A DNA stretch of 64,000 nt from Axinella damicornis. Its lineage: Eukaryota > Porifera > Demospongiae > Axinellida > Axinellidae. Position numbers and translations under genes: made by a program. The stretch is from assembly GCA_963931865.1 (NCBI GenBank), contig OZ007509.1, forward strand, positions 8,202,027-8,266,026, in the 5' to 3' direction. Numbering within the stretch: the first letter of the stretch is position 1; each line of letters begins with the position of its first letter. The notes under the pieces were generated by a model that saw only the letters and a list, made by a program, of their open reading frames with translations, searched no databases and was not told the origin of the DNA. Positions 10,860 to 36,400 of this stretch are shown one piece after another.

Positions 10860-12440
10860 GTAAGCTAACCCAACAACATATATTTTTGGCAGCTGGTACA
10901 TGTATTTTCTTGTTGGGTAGCTATGTATGGAAAGCCATTACTAAAACCATTAGAATTCACGCTTAAAAGCACATTACGCCCCCAAATGTATTGAGGGCCC
11001 TGGGTGCTCAACTATTCACTGCCTCAGTAACATCCTGTGGTTTATACAAGGACATGTACAGGATGATGTACATCCAGGAAACAAAGTGGGGATTTTGTTC
11101 AAACTGACCTAAACTTCTAGTACATGTACTTGGAAATGCCACAGGGTGTTTATTGAGGTCTTGATGTTCAAGCTGATGTCTGAGACATACACTATGTTCT
11201 TTCACAGGTGAATTACGGACGGTGCACCTAAATGGTAACAAGCTGACAAATGTTTGCTTCTTGCTTGGGAACTTCTATACAATTATTAAGGCTTGTGACT
11301 CCCAATTGACCAGCCTAATCTTAATGAACATAGTCACGCGTTATTATTATTAAGTGCAGCTCGCTCATTCACTGTTAGGCGCAGGTTCGACTCTTGTCAC
11401 AAGCTACTGTTTATTAAGTGCTGACGTCTTATGCCATTTTCGATCCAAAAAACCAATCGAAGTGCACTTTCTTTTAAATGAACGCTCATTCGTTATTAGG
11501 TGCACCTCATTACTAGGTGCACATTTTCATCCTATGTGGATATAGGCAATCGAGCTGGCCAATGCAGCTAGGCTTCACCAGCCAACACAACAGTGACATG
11601 TTTGCATGCAAGTCTATGTCATGTTAACGTTTCAATGTTATGTAAATGAAATCCACTTCATGTGCAATCCCCCCCCCCCCCCCCCCCCCCCCTTACAAAC
11701 ATGTCTACACCCCTACTACAAGAATTAATAAGTCAGGCTCTTTCCTGGGTTAGAATCCCAATAAAGCCCATGGCCTCTCTGTTGAAGGGTGGAGCACCTT
11801 ATAAAGGAATTTGCCCTTTGTCCTTCCAGAAAAACAAGTTTGTGCAATGCCATTCATGGTAACTCAAGCGAGTTCAGTTATCATGTCCCCATTCATGCGT
11901 CTCAGGGCCTATATACAGGTGAACATGAAAACCTCCAGCATTGGAGATGCAGCATTCCTCATTCCTTGATATCAAATCACAATGAACTGAACTGAACTGA
12001 CAGCAATGAAGTGCAGTATAGATCGATCTATCAACCCACCATACATTGGAATGCTTGTGAAGATTACGCTCAATTAGTGTGAGTGGATTCCTGGATGTAA
12101 ACGTTGCCACAGTGCGCATCCACCAGTCACAATCAGAAGTTTTAATGACCAAATATGGAAGAAAGCCATCATTGAAACTGGGTGGCAACACTGGCAAGAG
12201 ACCTAATGTGGCCGTATAATGAGTGACATCTTCACCCTCGTACTGTATCCCCACCCCCTTCCCTCTCCTCCCTCCTTCCCTCCTTCCCTCACCTCCCTTC
12301 TTCCCCTCCCTCCTCAGGCCTAGGGTTTCATACAGCTGAGGGTGGAGGGGGAGTTTTGTACAATGGCAAGGGTATGGCTGTGTGTAGCACAGCCATTCCT
12401 AGGGGGGTCTGGGGGCATGCCCCCCAGGTTATTAATCGAG
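10860..12440. other. No gene recognised
   Basis: A 126-aa minus-strand frame at 11874-12254 has no recognised motif and lacks splice signals, although it is unusually long for this AT content. The rest is intergenic, ending in a C/T-rich stretch (12248-12315). Confidence 0.35.
11669..11692 (+). repeat. 24-base poly(C) tract
   Basis: Uninterrupted C run in otherwise ordinary intergenic sequence. It is one of at least ten such tracts in the window. Confidence 0.95.
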
Positions 12441-12533
12441 ATGCATTCTAGTGGGTTCCTAATTTGAATGACCTTGTATTTGTTTTACGCTGTTGCATCT
12501 CACATACCAGCTTCTTTTCAAAATTCTGGGGGC

Positions 12534-12535
<2 letters not shown>

Positions 12536-12573
<38 letters not shown>

Positions 12574-12765
12574 ACCGGTCAAGGTCAAACCTGCATGCTC
12601 AAAATGGAGAGGAAGGGAGGGTAGGGAGGGAAGTAAGGAGATCAAGGGACGGTAGAGGAGGGAGGAGAGGGAAGGGGAAGAAGGGAGGGGAGGGAAGGAG
12701 CGAGGAGAGGGAACAGGAAGAAGGGAGGGGGAGGGAGGGAAGGGAAGGAGCAGGGTTTCATATGG
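12536..12765 (+). repeat. 38-base poly(C) tract and adjacent purine-rich low-complexity block
   Basis: A pure C run (12536-12573) is followed by about 150 bases of GGGA/GGAA repeats (12605-12755). The polyproline and poly-Arg/Gly frames here are products of base composition, not genes. Confidence 0.9.
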
Positions 12766-12951
12766 GCGTTGACCAACTGCGGTCACAGCTGTGACTATAG
12801 GGAATATGGGAGTGACCCGCTCCTGCATGTCATCCCGTAGAGCGGTTGCACTTGGCGTCGCCCGCCGTAAAACAACCGAAATGCCCTCCATTATACTCCA
12901 TTTCTTTCAAAAGAGTGTGTGGCAACAAGTAGTAATTTCTACAGTGATCCT

Positions 12952-13172
12952 AGAAACGCAAGCAGCTCGGAACTTACGAAGTACTACTGTGTGAACTGTC
13001 GCTGTAGCGTAGTTACCATGCTGATTAGATCAAGCAGCTATGCGACCTGGTATACAAGTGAGACAGCAGTTTCCATTCAGCTGCCATTGAACTCGATGCT
13101 CTTTTGCCACATGTGCACACAGAAGTACTCAGTCACGTGGTTTTGTGACGTCAATGCAACCGCTCTCTAAGT
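12952..13172 (+). repeat. Dispersed repeat, partner at 30778-31165
   Basis: Shares 'gcagctcggaacttacgaag', 'ttagatc-aagcagctatg' and 'tcagtcacgtgg-ttttgtga' in the same order with 30778-31165, where the copy has extra inserted sequence. The family is unknown and non-coding. Confidence 0.7.
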
Positions 13173-13502
13173 ATAGTGGCCTGGGAATGGGCTAGCGATG
13201 AACTTGCACAACTGCGCACAGGCTATGTGCTGCTAACTACCCTAATTTTAAACATTTACTTAGACCATTACTTAGTTTAATCGTATACGAATACCATAAG
13301 AGTACATTAGAATCAGTGTTGTAACCATGCTTATCCTTTTGTGTTTGTGTATCATTGCTTATTGATACTCCTGGGTGCAATAACATTAGCTTTATGCTGT
13401 TTTGTATACCCTGTGCTTCTTTGGCATAAAGTTTCATAGGAAAAAAAAACAAAAAAAACAGGCTGGATGTCCGACGAAATCTAGCACTAACTTATAGCTA
13501 TG

Positions 13503-13713
13503 TCACCTCGTTTCTCGGGGGCCGGCGTCTCTAACTTGCAGTGCAAAGCACAAAGGTGCCACGAAAGCCCATCCTGATAACTGAAAAATGAAGGCGAATT
13601 TTTTTTCGGCGTCAGTTCGCGCTGACTGATCGGCGCTACGCGCCTGCCTTCGGCAGCGTGCCGTTGTGCTATTAGCCCGCCCCCTCTTTTTGGTAGCTGT
13701 CTCTGCCCCTGCT
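13503..13713 (-). repeat. Copy of the CAGGGG-terminus family
   Basis: Minus strand starts CAGGGGCAGAGACAGC at 13713 and shares the subterminal blocks GGGCTAATAGCACAA and GCTGCCGAAGGCAG with 8740-8877, followed by a shared 'cttcatttttcagtt' segment. The other terminus is not seen. Confidence 0.55.
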
Positions 13714-14154
13714 GCACTTTCCAAACCAGCAAAACATAGATCCCATATTGATAATAACATTTATGACTCCAGAGCCCACCATTAGGAAACTTAGTAAGCT
13801 TACCAAACGTCTCCGTACAGAGTCCGATCAGAGCCAATACACTGTATGAGATCCAGTTTAGGCCCCAGCATTTCTTCACTGTTCAAAAGTCAAGTAGCTA
13901 TGCAGCTACGGAAACGGAGCTGGAGAGGGCCTGGACAAGGCTAACTTGGATGAAGTGGCAACTTTATCATCGTACAATGAACTCCTCTTTGGTAGTTCTC
14001 TTCATATAGAACTGCAGCACATTAATTTTGTATGGTTGAAACGTTAGACTCGACTCAATGTTGTTTGATCACTTGAGTAGTGCCTCCTCAGGGGGAGCTA
14101 CTAGGCAATAAAGCTCTATACTGGACATAATAGGGTTGTGCAGCAATTGACTTA

Positions 14155-14960
14155 AAAGTGTAAAAATCCCATGGGTTACCCATGGGACTGATTTAAGTCA
14201 CCCTTCCCATGGGTGTCTCATGGGACTGATTTAAGTCACCAGAACCCATGGGACACCCATGGGAGCATTTTACGTCACTTTGGTTGACTTAAGTTGCTGT
14301 GAAGATATACAATGCATAGTATTACTCATGGGACCATTTTAAGTCAAGTCATGAAAGAGTATGCCCCTGTCATCTCACATCATCAGAGTAAGTCCCTGCC
14401 AATTACCCATTCGCATTCAGAGAATGACTTAAAATGGTCCCATGAGTAATAGACTATTATTATATTGTGGGACCATCTTAAGTCAAATCATTAAAGAGTA
14501 TGCCCCCGTCGTCTCACATCATCAGAGTAAGTCCCTGCCAATTACCCAGTCACTAGAATGGTCATGAGAACAGTATTACCAATGATAATCATATGCATAA
14601 TCAGTTGGTCACTCTCGGCGACTTTACCTGTGCTTGGCAAGTTTTTTTTTCCCCTCCTGATGGAGAGGAAATGTGAAGGTATGTGATATCTCAATATTCA
14701 ATCAAAAATGAGTTAGCAAGAACATTATAAATCACTAATTTGTACAGTGTTGATTACAAAGTCAATGGAGATGATCATTGATATTTATATATTATGACTA
14801 GTACTGTCGACAATCAAATCATGAAATGCAGTGGTGCTTCCTCATGCGCACACTAAAGCTCATTATAATTATTGCCGGAAGAGAATAACAATGATGCTCG
14901 TATTCAGTTATAATAATTATTATCATGACTTGACTTAAAATGGTCCCATGAGTAATAAAA
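14155..14960 (+). repeat. Hairpin-module repeat, CCCATGGG type
   Basis: Short hairpins TCCCATGGG-n-CCCATGGGA alternate with spacers like CTGATTTAAGTCA. Variants such as 'gaccattttaagtca' recur at 14330-14500 and 14935-14955. The architecture copies that of the TCCCACGT modules at 5.84 kb but with a different palindrome and spacer, so these are probably related or convergent nonautonomous elements. Confidence 0.65.
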
Positions 14961-14997
14961 AATATTATATAAAAACTGACAAAGTTGGCTCTCTTGC

Positions 14998-15554
14998 TCT
15001 GGAGAACTGTACCTCTACATTGCCATAGTGATCGTAGGCGCAATCCTACCATGTGTGCCAGCTTTCATGCATGTGTCAATGTGAAATACCAGGAGCTTAT
15101 GAGCGCCGCGAAGCGGCTCCTGGAAATACGGATACCTGTCTAAAACTATAGCCAACCTCTTGCATGTGAAGGAGCAAACAAGAATGTAATCTTGTATTTT
15201 CACCTAATCCCCAGCTCTATGCTCACTTGTGTTGCTGCTTCAGTGCTGATTCTGGTATTCTGGAATCTTTTCAAGGTTGGCAGTGATATCCAGAGATTGA
15301 GACATGCTATCTAAACTGTTTACGTCCTCAGCAATACTCTGAAGAAGATGATGAAGACTGTCACGCTGAGTACAACAGCAGAAAGGAAGATCCTGGCAAC
15401 CCTTGTGTACTACGTCCTTTTTGGCTTCTTATGTTTCATCAGTAACTGTTTAGCTCTCACGTCTAATCCAACAGTGTTTAATGCACAAACTGTAATCCAT
15501 CTGTTTCAGTGTGAGAGTTTGTTAGAGTGCAATGCTGAATGTCGTGAAGTATAG
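14998..15554 (+). pseudogene. Seven-transmembrane receptor-like fragment, decayed or partial
   Basis: Three hydrophobic segments occur in order on the plus strand: LYIAIVIVGAILPCVPAFMH (near 15005-15060), MLTCVAASVLILVFWNLF (15220-15275) and ILATLVYYVLFGFLCFISNC (15390-15450). The last is followed by FNAQTVIHLFQCESL. Spacing and the basic stretch between the second and third resemble TM4-TM7 of a family of non-bilaterian G-protein-coupled receptors (an impression). Stops separate the segments. Either unrecognised introns or decay would explain this. No TM1-3 was found upstream. Confidence 0.35.
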
Positions 15555-15780
15555 CAGTGAGGAGGATATTGCTTATTGCAGTACTGCCAACAGTAATTAA
15601 TGGTCGGTCATAATACAACCAGCCATGCATGCACCTTCATAGGATCTATCAGATGATTTGGAGGGAGGTCCTTTGCCGGTATCCCATAGCTGAGTTCTGG
15701 GCCAGCCATTATTGGTCCCATGCAGCGGCTGACCGGGATTGCCAGCCCATTAACACATGTTTGGGGGACATCAATAGAGC

Positions 15781-16340
15781 CCAGAGAAAGGGAGGCCAAC
15801 AGTCAAGAAGGAGCCTGTAGCACCCCAGTTGCTACGGAGGATGGTGAACCTGATGGCCCAGCAATCGGCGTCACTATTAGACATACGGACGGTGTCTGTC
15901 TGTCTACTTGCTTTCTCTGGATTTTTCCGCTTCAATGAGCTGGCGCAGATAAGATGTTCTGATTTGCAGTTTTCTAGCACTGATGTGAGGGTGAGAGTAC
16001 AGCACAGCAAAACTGACCAATATCGAGATGGTGATGAAGTGCTGATAGCAAGAACCGGAAGTAGTACGTGCCCAGTAGCGATGTTGGAGAGGTACATGGC
16101 CATGGCAAACCTGACGACAGCAGTGGATAACTGGTTGTTCAGACCCCATCACAGCGACGAAGTATGGGCATAGGCTCAAAAAGGTGGGGAAAATGACATA
16201 CTCAAGAGTTCGCGAGGTGGTGAGGGAAGCACTGCGTAGACTTGGGGAGGAGCCGGATGCCTATGGACTCCACAGTCTGAGAGCGGGTGGGGCATCAGCT
16301 GCAGCAAATGCTGGTGTTGAAGATCGATTGTGTGTTTAAG
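15781..16340 (+). pseudogene. Tyrosine recombinase (Crypton/DIRS-type) fragment, frameshifted
   Basis: The plus frame through KKEPVAPQLLRRMVNLMAQ reads into LLAFSGFFRFNELAQIRCSD, which contains the first catalytic Arg (FRFNEL). It then runs to NWLFRP at about 16143. A one-base change in a C4 run there shifts the frame. In the new frame GHRLKKVGKMTYSRVREVV leads to GLHSLRAGGASAAANAGV, carrying the H-x-x-R motif. The match ends abruptly at about 16335, before the catalytic Tyr. Family knowledge: such recombinases drive Crypton transposons and DIRS retroelements and are abundant in marine invertebrates. No reverse transcriptase was seen, favouring Crypton or a solitary gene. Confidence 0.7.
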
Positions 16341-18240
16341 CCCCATTGACGTCTATAGGCGTCATTTAGACCCTATGCACTTGTAGGGCTTCTCGTCAGT
16401 CCAAAAAGAGACCAAAAAGGCTTCAGAGGGCCTAGAGACGACTTTGAGGGCCAAACTCAAAAAATTTGGTCAGATTTCGGCGCGCCTCCCCCACTAAACG
16501 TACAAGCGGGGGGGTATCGAAAGGGGGGGCGCAGCCCCCCCTCCGCCTGTCGTGGGCGTTTTTTGATTTTAATGAGATTCATTGACCCGAGAATTTTTGA
16601 TTCTAATGATATTCATAGACCCCACCCAGGGCCTCAAGAAAACCTGCAAATTGGTGGAGTAAGGTGTGCCATCAGTCAGATCTGGCCCAAGTTTAGGGAA
16701 ATGCTGGGCGAAAATCCGGCTGACATCCACCTTTGACCTCCGATTGCTGGGCTTGTGGGGGGTCATGAATATCATTAACGGTACTGCCAGAGGGGTCTCT
16801 CCATGTGTGCGGGCCCCACCAAGTTTGGCCGCTGAGGAGCGAATGCTGTGGGAGAGGAGTACCTACGAAAGTGGTGTGCGCTGAATGCATGAAAATGTGT
16901 TGTCTTGGTGGGAAGAATTCGGTGGTTAAAGGGTTAAAAGGCACGGGCGCTGGAGGTCCGAGAACGCCAAAGATGGCTATGTTAAAGACTCCTATGAAAG
17001 CAGACTCTCAGTGTCCCTAAATCTAGGGTTGTAGGTAACTATGTACTCAGGCTGGATTAGGGAAATGGGTTTTTTGCCTTAGCAAGAGAGCAAGGTTTTT
17101 TCCCTGGTATGGGAGTGGACCATCCTATACCTAAATTTTTCATTTGTTTTTCTTTTTAGTTTCGGTCCTCAGCCTGAAATCTGGTTATATTGTACAACGT
17201 GATTCTAATTTGCATTGTGATTCTTGATCTCAGACTGCAGCTGTATTTTTTGCAATATTTATCGTTAGTGCTTAGTGCTCAATTGTTGTTTTCCAGTTTG
17301 ATTGTATTTTCCTCATTGTTTGTAATTGAAAAACGTGAGATTGTCAGGACCACACCAGCTTTTCGTCACTTGCAATACTGCAAGCAACGAAAAGCTGCAC
17401 TCAGGCATAGAAACAATAATTCGTCGTACGTAATATTTTGTGTGTTCTTTCATCGTGCCAGAAATGAGTTCTACCCATGCAGGCTCCTCACCAGCTTTTT
17501 GTCAGATACACAAAAGCTGCATGGGGAGCCTAGGAGCCTCACCCACTTGTTCATGCATTCAATCACTCATGCTTACCCCACTAGCAATAATAAAACTTCA
17601 CACTTGCATACATGCATGATTGTGAACCACTGATTTTCATTTTAAGGCCGTGGAATGTCGGCAAACCCCATTTTCAGGGGTGGGGTCTGCACACAAGACT
17701 AGACTTCAACTAGCTTGCTGTGCTGGACAATTGTAACAGTTTGCACCCAACATAATTAATGATGTACAGCTGCTGATGAGTATACAGATACAGATGAGTA
17801 CAGAATAATTATTATGATTAGTACAGTGATAATTTATTATGCAGGAGGTTCAAATGATACTTATGGCAGTTGACCAAGTAATACCTACAAGATGAAGAAG
17901 ATAATCAACAATGCATTGACAATATTATTTGCATACTTTTTAATCATACACAGACTGCAAACTAACCCTGACTGCAAACTATATATCCCTGTTTCCACGA
18001 CAAACCCATTTGGCATCAATCATACACGCAGGCCTCATTCCTGAATGAGGCTCACATGCAGACCTGGTGCTACTTTTATATCTATCGTATGTCGTGCTGT
18101 AAGTCACTTGCAGCTCTTTTTGCGTGTTTTGCATCATGTGTTAACAATGGGACAATGAGCAGCATGCTGGATCAGCATGCAGCATGCCGTGTGTGACTCC
18201 TTCAGCTAGCCTGACTCACAGTTCCTGCATTCAGTCAGGC
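16340..18240. other. No gene recognised; two small foldbacks
   Basis: Small hairpins with AGCTTTTCGT/ACGAAAAGCT arms lie at 17355-17396, and with 'ggctcc...agctttttgt' arms at 17480-17532. They resemble the loop sequence of the MITE at 8620. A 147-aa plus-strand frame (17190-17633) runs through both and is probably not a gene. Confidence 0.4.
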
Positions 18241-18242
18241 CC

Positions 18243-18400
18243 GGAGGAAGGTATTTTGAGCGGTACGGCCACTGCCAAAGGCAGTGCATAGAGGCGCGTA
18301 GCGTCAATCCTCGGGGAAAAAATTCACCTGCGCTTTTTCAGCCAACTGGATTGGCTCTCGTAGCATCTTTGCACTGCACTGCCTCTGCTATCCTTTCTGT
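18243..18400 (+). repeat. Degraded copy of the CAGGGG-family subterminal region
   Basis: Shares 'gccaaaggcag', 'ggcgcgtagcg' and 'tcagccaactggattggctctcgtag' blocks with 8480-8560 and 13590-13640. Both ends are eroded. Confidence 0.45.
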
Positions 18401-18749
18401 TTTCAATTCCATGACCGCCTCACTCTTGACGTGGAAAGGATATTTGAAGTGGTATGGCTAACTGTTATAGTTTATAAAAAGTGGTACAGCTCGGGCAGTG
18501 CCGGCTCCTACAGGCCTGTCAGTTGTGTATGTGTGTGTACACTTGCCCCCGGTAGTGCCATATTTTGTGGCATTATGCTGCACAATGTGTGCACACTGCG
18601 TATCAAGGTGCTGGTGGTCTAGGACCTAAATCACAACTGCACTCTAAGTGATAAAATGGTCACTCCACCTGAATCACCTGATTATGGAGAACAAAATTAG
18701 TTACTGCCAAAAATGGAATGGGAGGTGGGGGGGGGGGGGGAAGGTAAAA

Positions 18750-31911
<13,162 letters not shown>

Positions 31912-32595
31912 CACCACACTTGAACAGGCATGCCGTCAACTGCAAAACGCCAGCTTTATATACTGCGAACGACAGCGTTTGCGTCGCGTACATGTCTGTA
32001 GCCACGTACGTACGTCATGTCACGCGCGTCGCGTACGCGTCGCGAACGCGTCCAAGATCCTCAACGTGCACCCAATGACATGCATGTGGACGTGGCTGGC
32101 GGCCGAGTATTATAGGTAGGTTACTGCCGAGGCATTGCGGTATGCATGGCTGTTATGCATGCGGACAACCCTCTTACGGAGATCGTACAGAAAGAGTTCT
32201 ACCTGGAAAGACGGGACCAATGTTTTTGCGAGGTAGCTAAGTCATGGAGGATTCGTTAAGCAGCGACGGAAAGCTGGGCGTGGGACTGGGAACGAGGCTA
32301 GCAAAATAATACGTCCTCTACACTCTGCGCATGCCAGCAGTGTCATAATTTATGTGGACGTGGATACATATGCAGCATGCTAGAATTTGGCCAAAATTTA
32401 AAGATGTGCATCATTTTTATTAAATCATGGATATCGGTAATAGAATCCATGCATGGTTAAATACACATGAGTAAATTCTTATGGGAGCTTATAACGGCTT
32501 TCACAGTCATTGGTTGGTAAAGAGTTAAAGACATAAATTAGAAAACAAAAAACAAACAAACATAAAAAGTCATGTTCAGCTGAGGAATATATTAT

Positions 32596-32693
32596 TTACC
32601 GAGTACTAGGAAATATCACGTCTGTTGCTGTATTGCACAAGGCACGAGTGACAATACAGCAACAGACGAGTGGTTTCCCAGTACACGGTAAAC
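32596..32693. mobile_element. Foldback MITE
   Basis: Arms TTTACCGAGTACTAGGAAA and its mismatched complement enclose CTGTTGCTGTATTG/CAATACAGCAACAG and a 16-base loop. No coding capacity; target duplication not clear. Confidence 0.75.
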
Positions 32694-33265
32694 ATCCTAT
32701 ACACCTATTAGCTATAGTTCCGACACCAGTATACTCGTCGCTTTAGTAGTACTTGGCAACTCTTGTTCTTGCTTGAACACCAACAAGACACTGCCGTTTT
32801 ACGACTATCTTTGAGCGACTTACTAGGCACAGAACTCCTCTGACGATGAACATCGATTTCTCTGAGTCCGGTAGTGGTAAATACCCTGTACCTATTATAA
32901 CAGGCCGGTACACGTACGGTACCGGTACTATTATATTACCGGTACCGTATGCGTACCTGGTGACACGCACAATGTCATGCATGTAACCACTACGTCTATG
33001 CAATCAATCAAATCAACCAAACTTTTATGTCACCTGCCAGGAGCAGCCAGCTCATGAGAGCTTACGTGAAAACACAACGTGTCTAAACTTCGTACCTCAG
33101 GAGAGTGGAATACGGGCAGTGAAAACACGACCGAGTAATCTTCGTACCCTCAGGAAGAGTGGAATATGGGCTGTGGGATTATTTCATGGTAACAAGCACT
33201 ATAGTGACCAACAGGATTGCAGTACGATTCTGCAGAATATAATAAATAAATTATCTATGAAGTGG

Positions 33266-33322
33266 ATGTTGGTCCACAAGAGTGCACGATGACATCATCA
33301 TGTGCTCTTGTGGTCCGACAGG
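33266..33322. repeat. Small foldback
   Basis: GTTGGTCCACAAGAG pairs with CTCTTGTGGTCCGAC around GTGCACGATGACATCATC. Its ends resemble the inverted 'gtccggcagg' pair at 7249 and 7353. Confidence 0.6.
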
Positions 33323-33487
33323 AAATACGTACCAGCTACTTTCATGCACTCATAATTGTTCTCTCACAGGTGCCAGTGGCTATGACAGGACTACCACCGA
33401 ATATATTTATGATCTCCTACAGCAGTTTAAGAATATGTATGAGGTAGCTATGGTGCAAAGAACCAACACCAACCATAGTAGTTATAG

Positions 33488-36400
33488 CTATGACATGTGT
33501 CCTTTGAGAAACCTACTAAGTGACTGGTCAATCTGCTCAATGTGTTTGTCCAGAATTCCTTCTAGTGTTCTAGGTAAGTTTTCATAATCCTCGCAGACTT
33601 CAGCAGGTGTTCCTCCTTGCACTGGTGAACTGGAACTACTTGGTGCACCAAGACCAGATGTCACGTCCACAGCATTATTTCCAGCTATCGGTTTGAGGGG
33701 GACAAACTCTGGACTTGTTACAAAGGTCTGCACAGCTGTTGCTTGTAAATTGCTGCTTGAAAGCAATTGGTTGACATCCAGGACAAACTTTTCTATGGCC
33801 CCATTCTTCCCATGTGCTTCAGGTAATAAAGCATCTTCAGATGTGACCATGGAACTGTCAGCCTGTACATAGGTGAACAGGTACAGTTAATGAACTAGAG
33901 GGTGCATACCAAAAAAGGCAATTAAGTGGGCATAACTTGTGGGACGGCTTCTGGCCAAGCGGTTAAAGTATTTGACTGCTAATTGAAAGGTTGGAATCCC
34001 ACCATCCCATAGGAGAGATAATCTTTCTCTCCTACGAGTCAACTCAGCTCAAAAACATTTCAGGGTGTCAGCGTCAGGGACTTGCCTTCTCCAGGCCCTT
34101 CTGTCTCTCATTGTAGACATCCCTGGGCTTTCACTATAGTCTCTCTCACTGCTATCGACAAGGTACACTGAAAAAATCCTTGTAGCTGGGTCATACGGTG
34201 GCTGCATGCACACAGTGCAAGTGCTTGAACAGCTGATCTCCGCAGCATGCAATGGTACATCTTACTTCATAATGCGTGAACCTTTGAGCATAAACCTAGC
34301 TAACTGGGATGAGCCTGAGCGAGCTCCACAATAGTTGTGAAGCTAGGAAGTCATGCCCACCTAATTGATATGCAATTAGACTATAAATGAATAGAAGTTT
34401 GAGGCAGATGTTTTGATCGATATTTCCAGGCTTCCACAGCCTCATACAACTTTCACCATTCAATTGGCAGCTATCGGGTACGGTCTAAGTTAGCCTCGTT
34501 CCCAGGCCCGAGAGAGGGAGGAGAAAAGGGCCTGGTTTCCACTGTTTGTGCATGCGCTTCATTATCTGTAACCGTAACACGTATTCATAAGGGGGAGGGT
34601 GCAAATGACGTCTTCGTAGTCACATGGTCGAGCGTGTGACACAATCTATTTCGCTACACTGGTCCTCCATCCGCGAGATGAGGGACGACACAACAGACTT
34701 ACCCGGCATTCCTTATAAACGGAAGAGCCTCGTAGCATACTGACTCTACCCGGTTGGTACGACGGTAGCCACACCCAACTTTCAACCGCAGGTCGCTGTT
34801 CTAGCTCAATTCAGGAGTGCCTTGCCACCTGAGGGCATAGGAGAGCACAATCGAGAGCTGTTGTAACACACGCCACTCACTTTCAATAAATATCTAGCTA
34901 GTTATGTATTAAGTTATCCGCTTCGATGTTTCGAGTGTACAAATATAATCGAACGTCCATGGTGCCGGTGGAATTCCACCGCGATTTAGCACATGCGCAA
35001 ACAGTGGAAACCAGGCCCTATTCTCCTCGCCGTCTCGGGCCTGGGAACGAGGCTAGGTCTAAGTAAGAGAGCCCTCCCATTCGCACTCTGAATCAAAGCT
35101 TCAACCCACTTAATCACAATCATTATGGTAACCAAGGCACCTAGGCAGTGCTAGCTGGTCGAGGGTGCAACCCAAGACAGCCATCATGTAAGGGCTCTAC
35201 CCTGACAGTTGATTGTTGAACATTTTACCTTACTCTCCATGATATCCTGAACCTGTAACTGTGTACACTCTTGCTGTATTGGCATATTCATCTGTTTTAG
35301 TCTTTCGATTTCCTCTCTTAGCTTCTTTTCAATGACCAACTGGGCACTCAATTTGGTCTGTGCTTGGGTCAGGTCTTCATAAATGCAGGAGTGTTGTGGA
35401 AAGGCGGATAAACCTTGTTGGTCTTCCAGAGACCTAGGCAAGAGAACGAGAGCAAACAACGATAAGGATTTATTCGTATAATTATGCCACTTCAAGACTG
35501 TATCTTGATGCACAACACACTGAATGAAATACAAAAAGCGGTATAAGCCACAGGGATTGCTGTCTAGCTTAAACTGAGAATCCCTTCGTCATGCAATCAT
35601 AAATCTGGCCTTTGACCCCTAGTGTTTCTTTTAAAAGTTGAGTGTGAAAAGCTGGTCGTAACTTCCAAAATCTAAAATTTCTGTAAATGTACATCTTTGC
35701 TAGGAGCACTGTAGTTAGTCTCGTGCCCAACCCCCCCCCCCCCCCCCCCCCCCCCCCGAGGGGAGAGACGGTCTGGTGAAAGAAGTTGAATTTCTTAGGC
35801 TTTATTACCTAAGGACCAATGAGATCACAGGATTTTAATTATTACGTGGCATAGGTAGGCACTCACTTTACTTGAGTATTCACAAGCTGCAAAGGTGCTA
35901 GTTTTTTTTTTCAGCTTCAGGATGCAGACTGTTTCGATTCCTTGATACAAGTGCAGTGTTCCAAGCGAAGCTGTTGACGGTTCCATCATGTATGTGGTCC
36001 AGGAACTGGGATACGATAAGGCAACTCCTGAACAAGGCAAAGCAATCTGTAAATTTCTACTCGGGCGAGACGTGTTCGTGTCCTTACCCACTGGAGAAGG
36101 CAAGAGCCTTTGCTACGCCTGTTTGCCCTTAGCATTTGACTGGTTGAGGGAATGCTACGTTGTGGCGACAAGTTCTGAAGATGTCCTGCGCTCAATTGTG
36201 CTGATTGTGAGCACTCTGACATCGCTGATGAAGGATCAAGTGGAGACCTTTTCAAAGCTAGGAGAGTAAATAGTGGATCATGTATAAAGAACGACCCCCT
36301 CAGTCCAAACTAATGCTGGCCCTAGCCATACCCCTACACTAAGGGGCCGTTCTTCGTCCAGTAAAGTGGCTGGGTTATTAAAGCCAAAGCTCAATATCGT

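Larger units (their letters stand above)
31912..33487. promoter_or_regulatory. Intergenic region between CEP63 and TANGO1; TANGO1 promoter expected
   Basis: This 1.6-kb interval separates the CEP63 stop from the TANGO1 start codon, both on the minus strand. The first 150 bases upstream of TANGO1 are CpG-rich (acgtacgtacg, cgcgtcgcg at 32000-32050). No clear TATA box was seen. Two foldbacks (32596-32693, 33266-33322) occupy the middle. Confidence 0.45.

Noticed and set aside
11205..11270. Plus-strand LRR exon (LRTVHLNGNKLTN)
   Set aside because: Single short match on the opposite strand to the LRR gene, with no good donor or neighbouring exon; possibly an inverted fragment, but not supportable.
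12448..12891. Polyproline / polyglycine frames
   Set aside because: Caused by the C38 tract and GGGA low-complexity DNA.
17190..17633. 147-aa plus-strand frame
   Set aside because: Runs across two foldback hairpins and has no domain or splice support.
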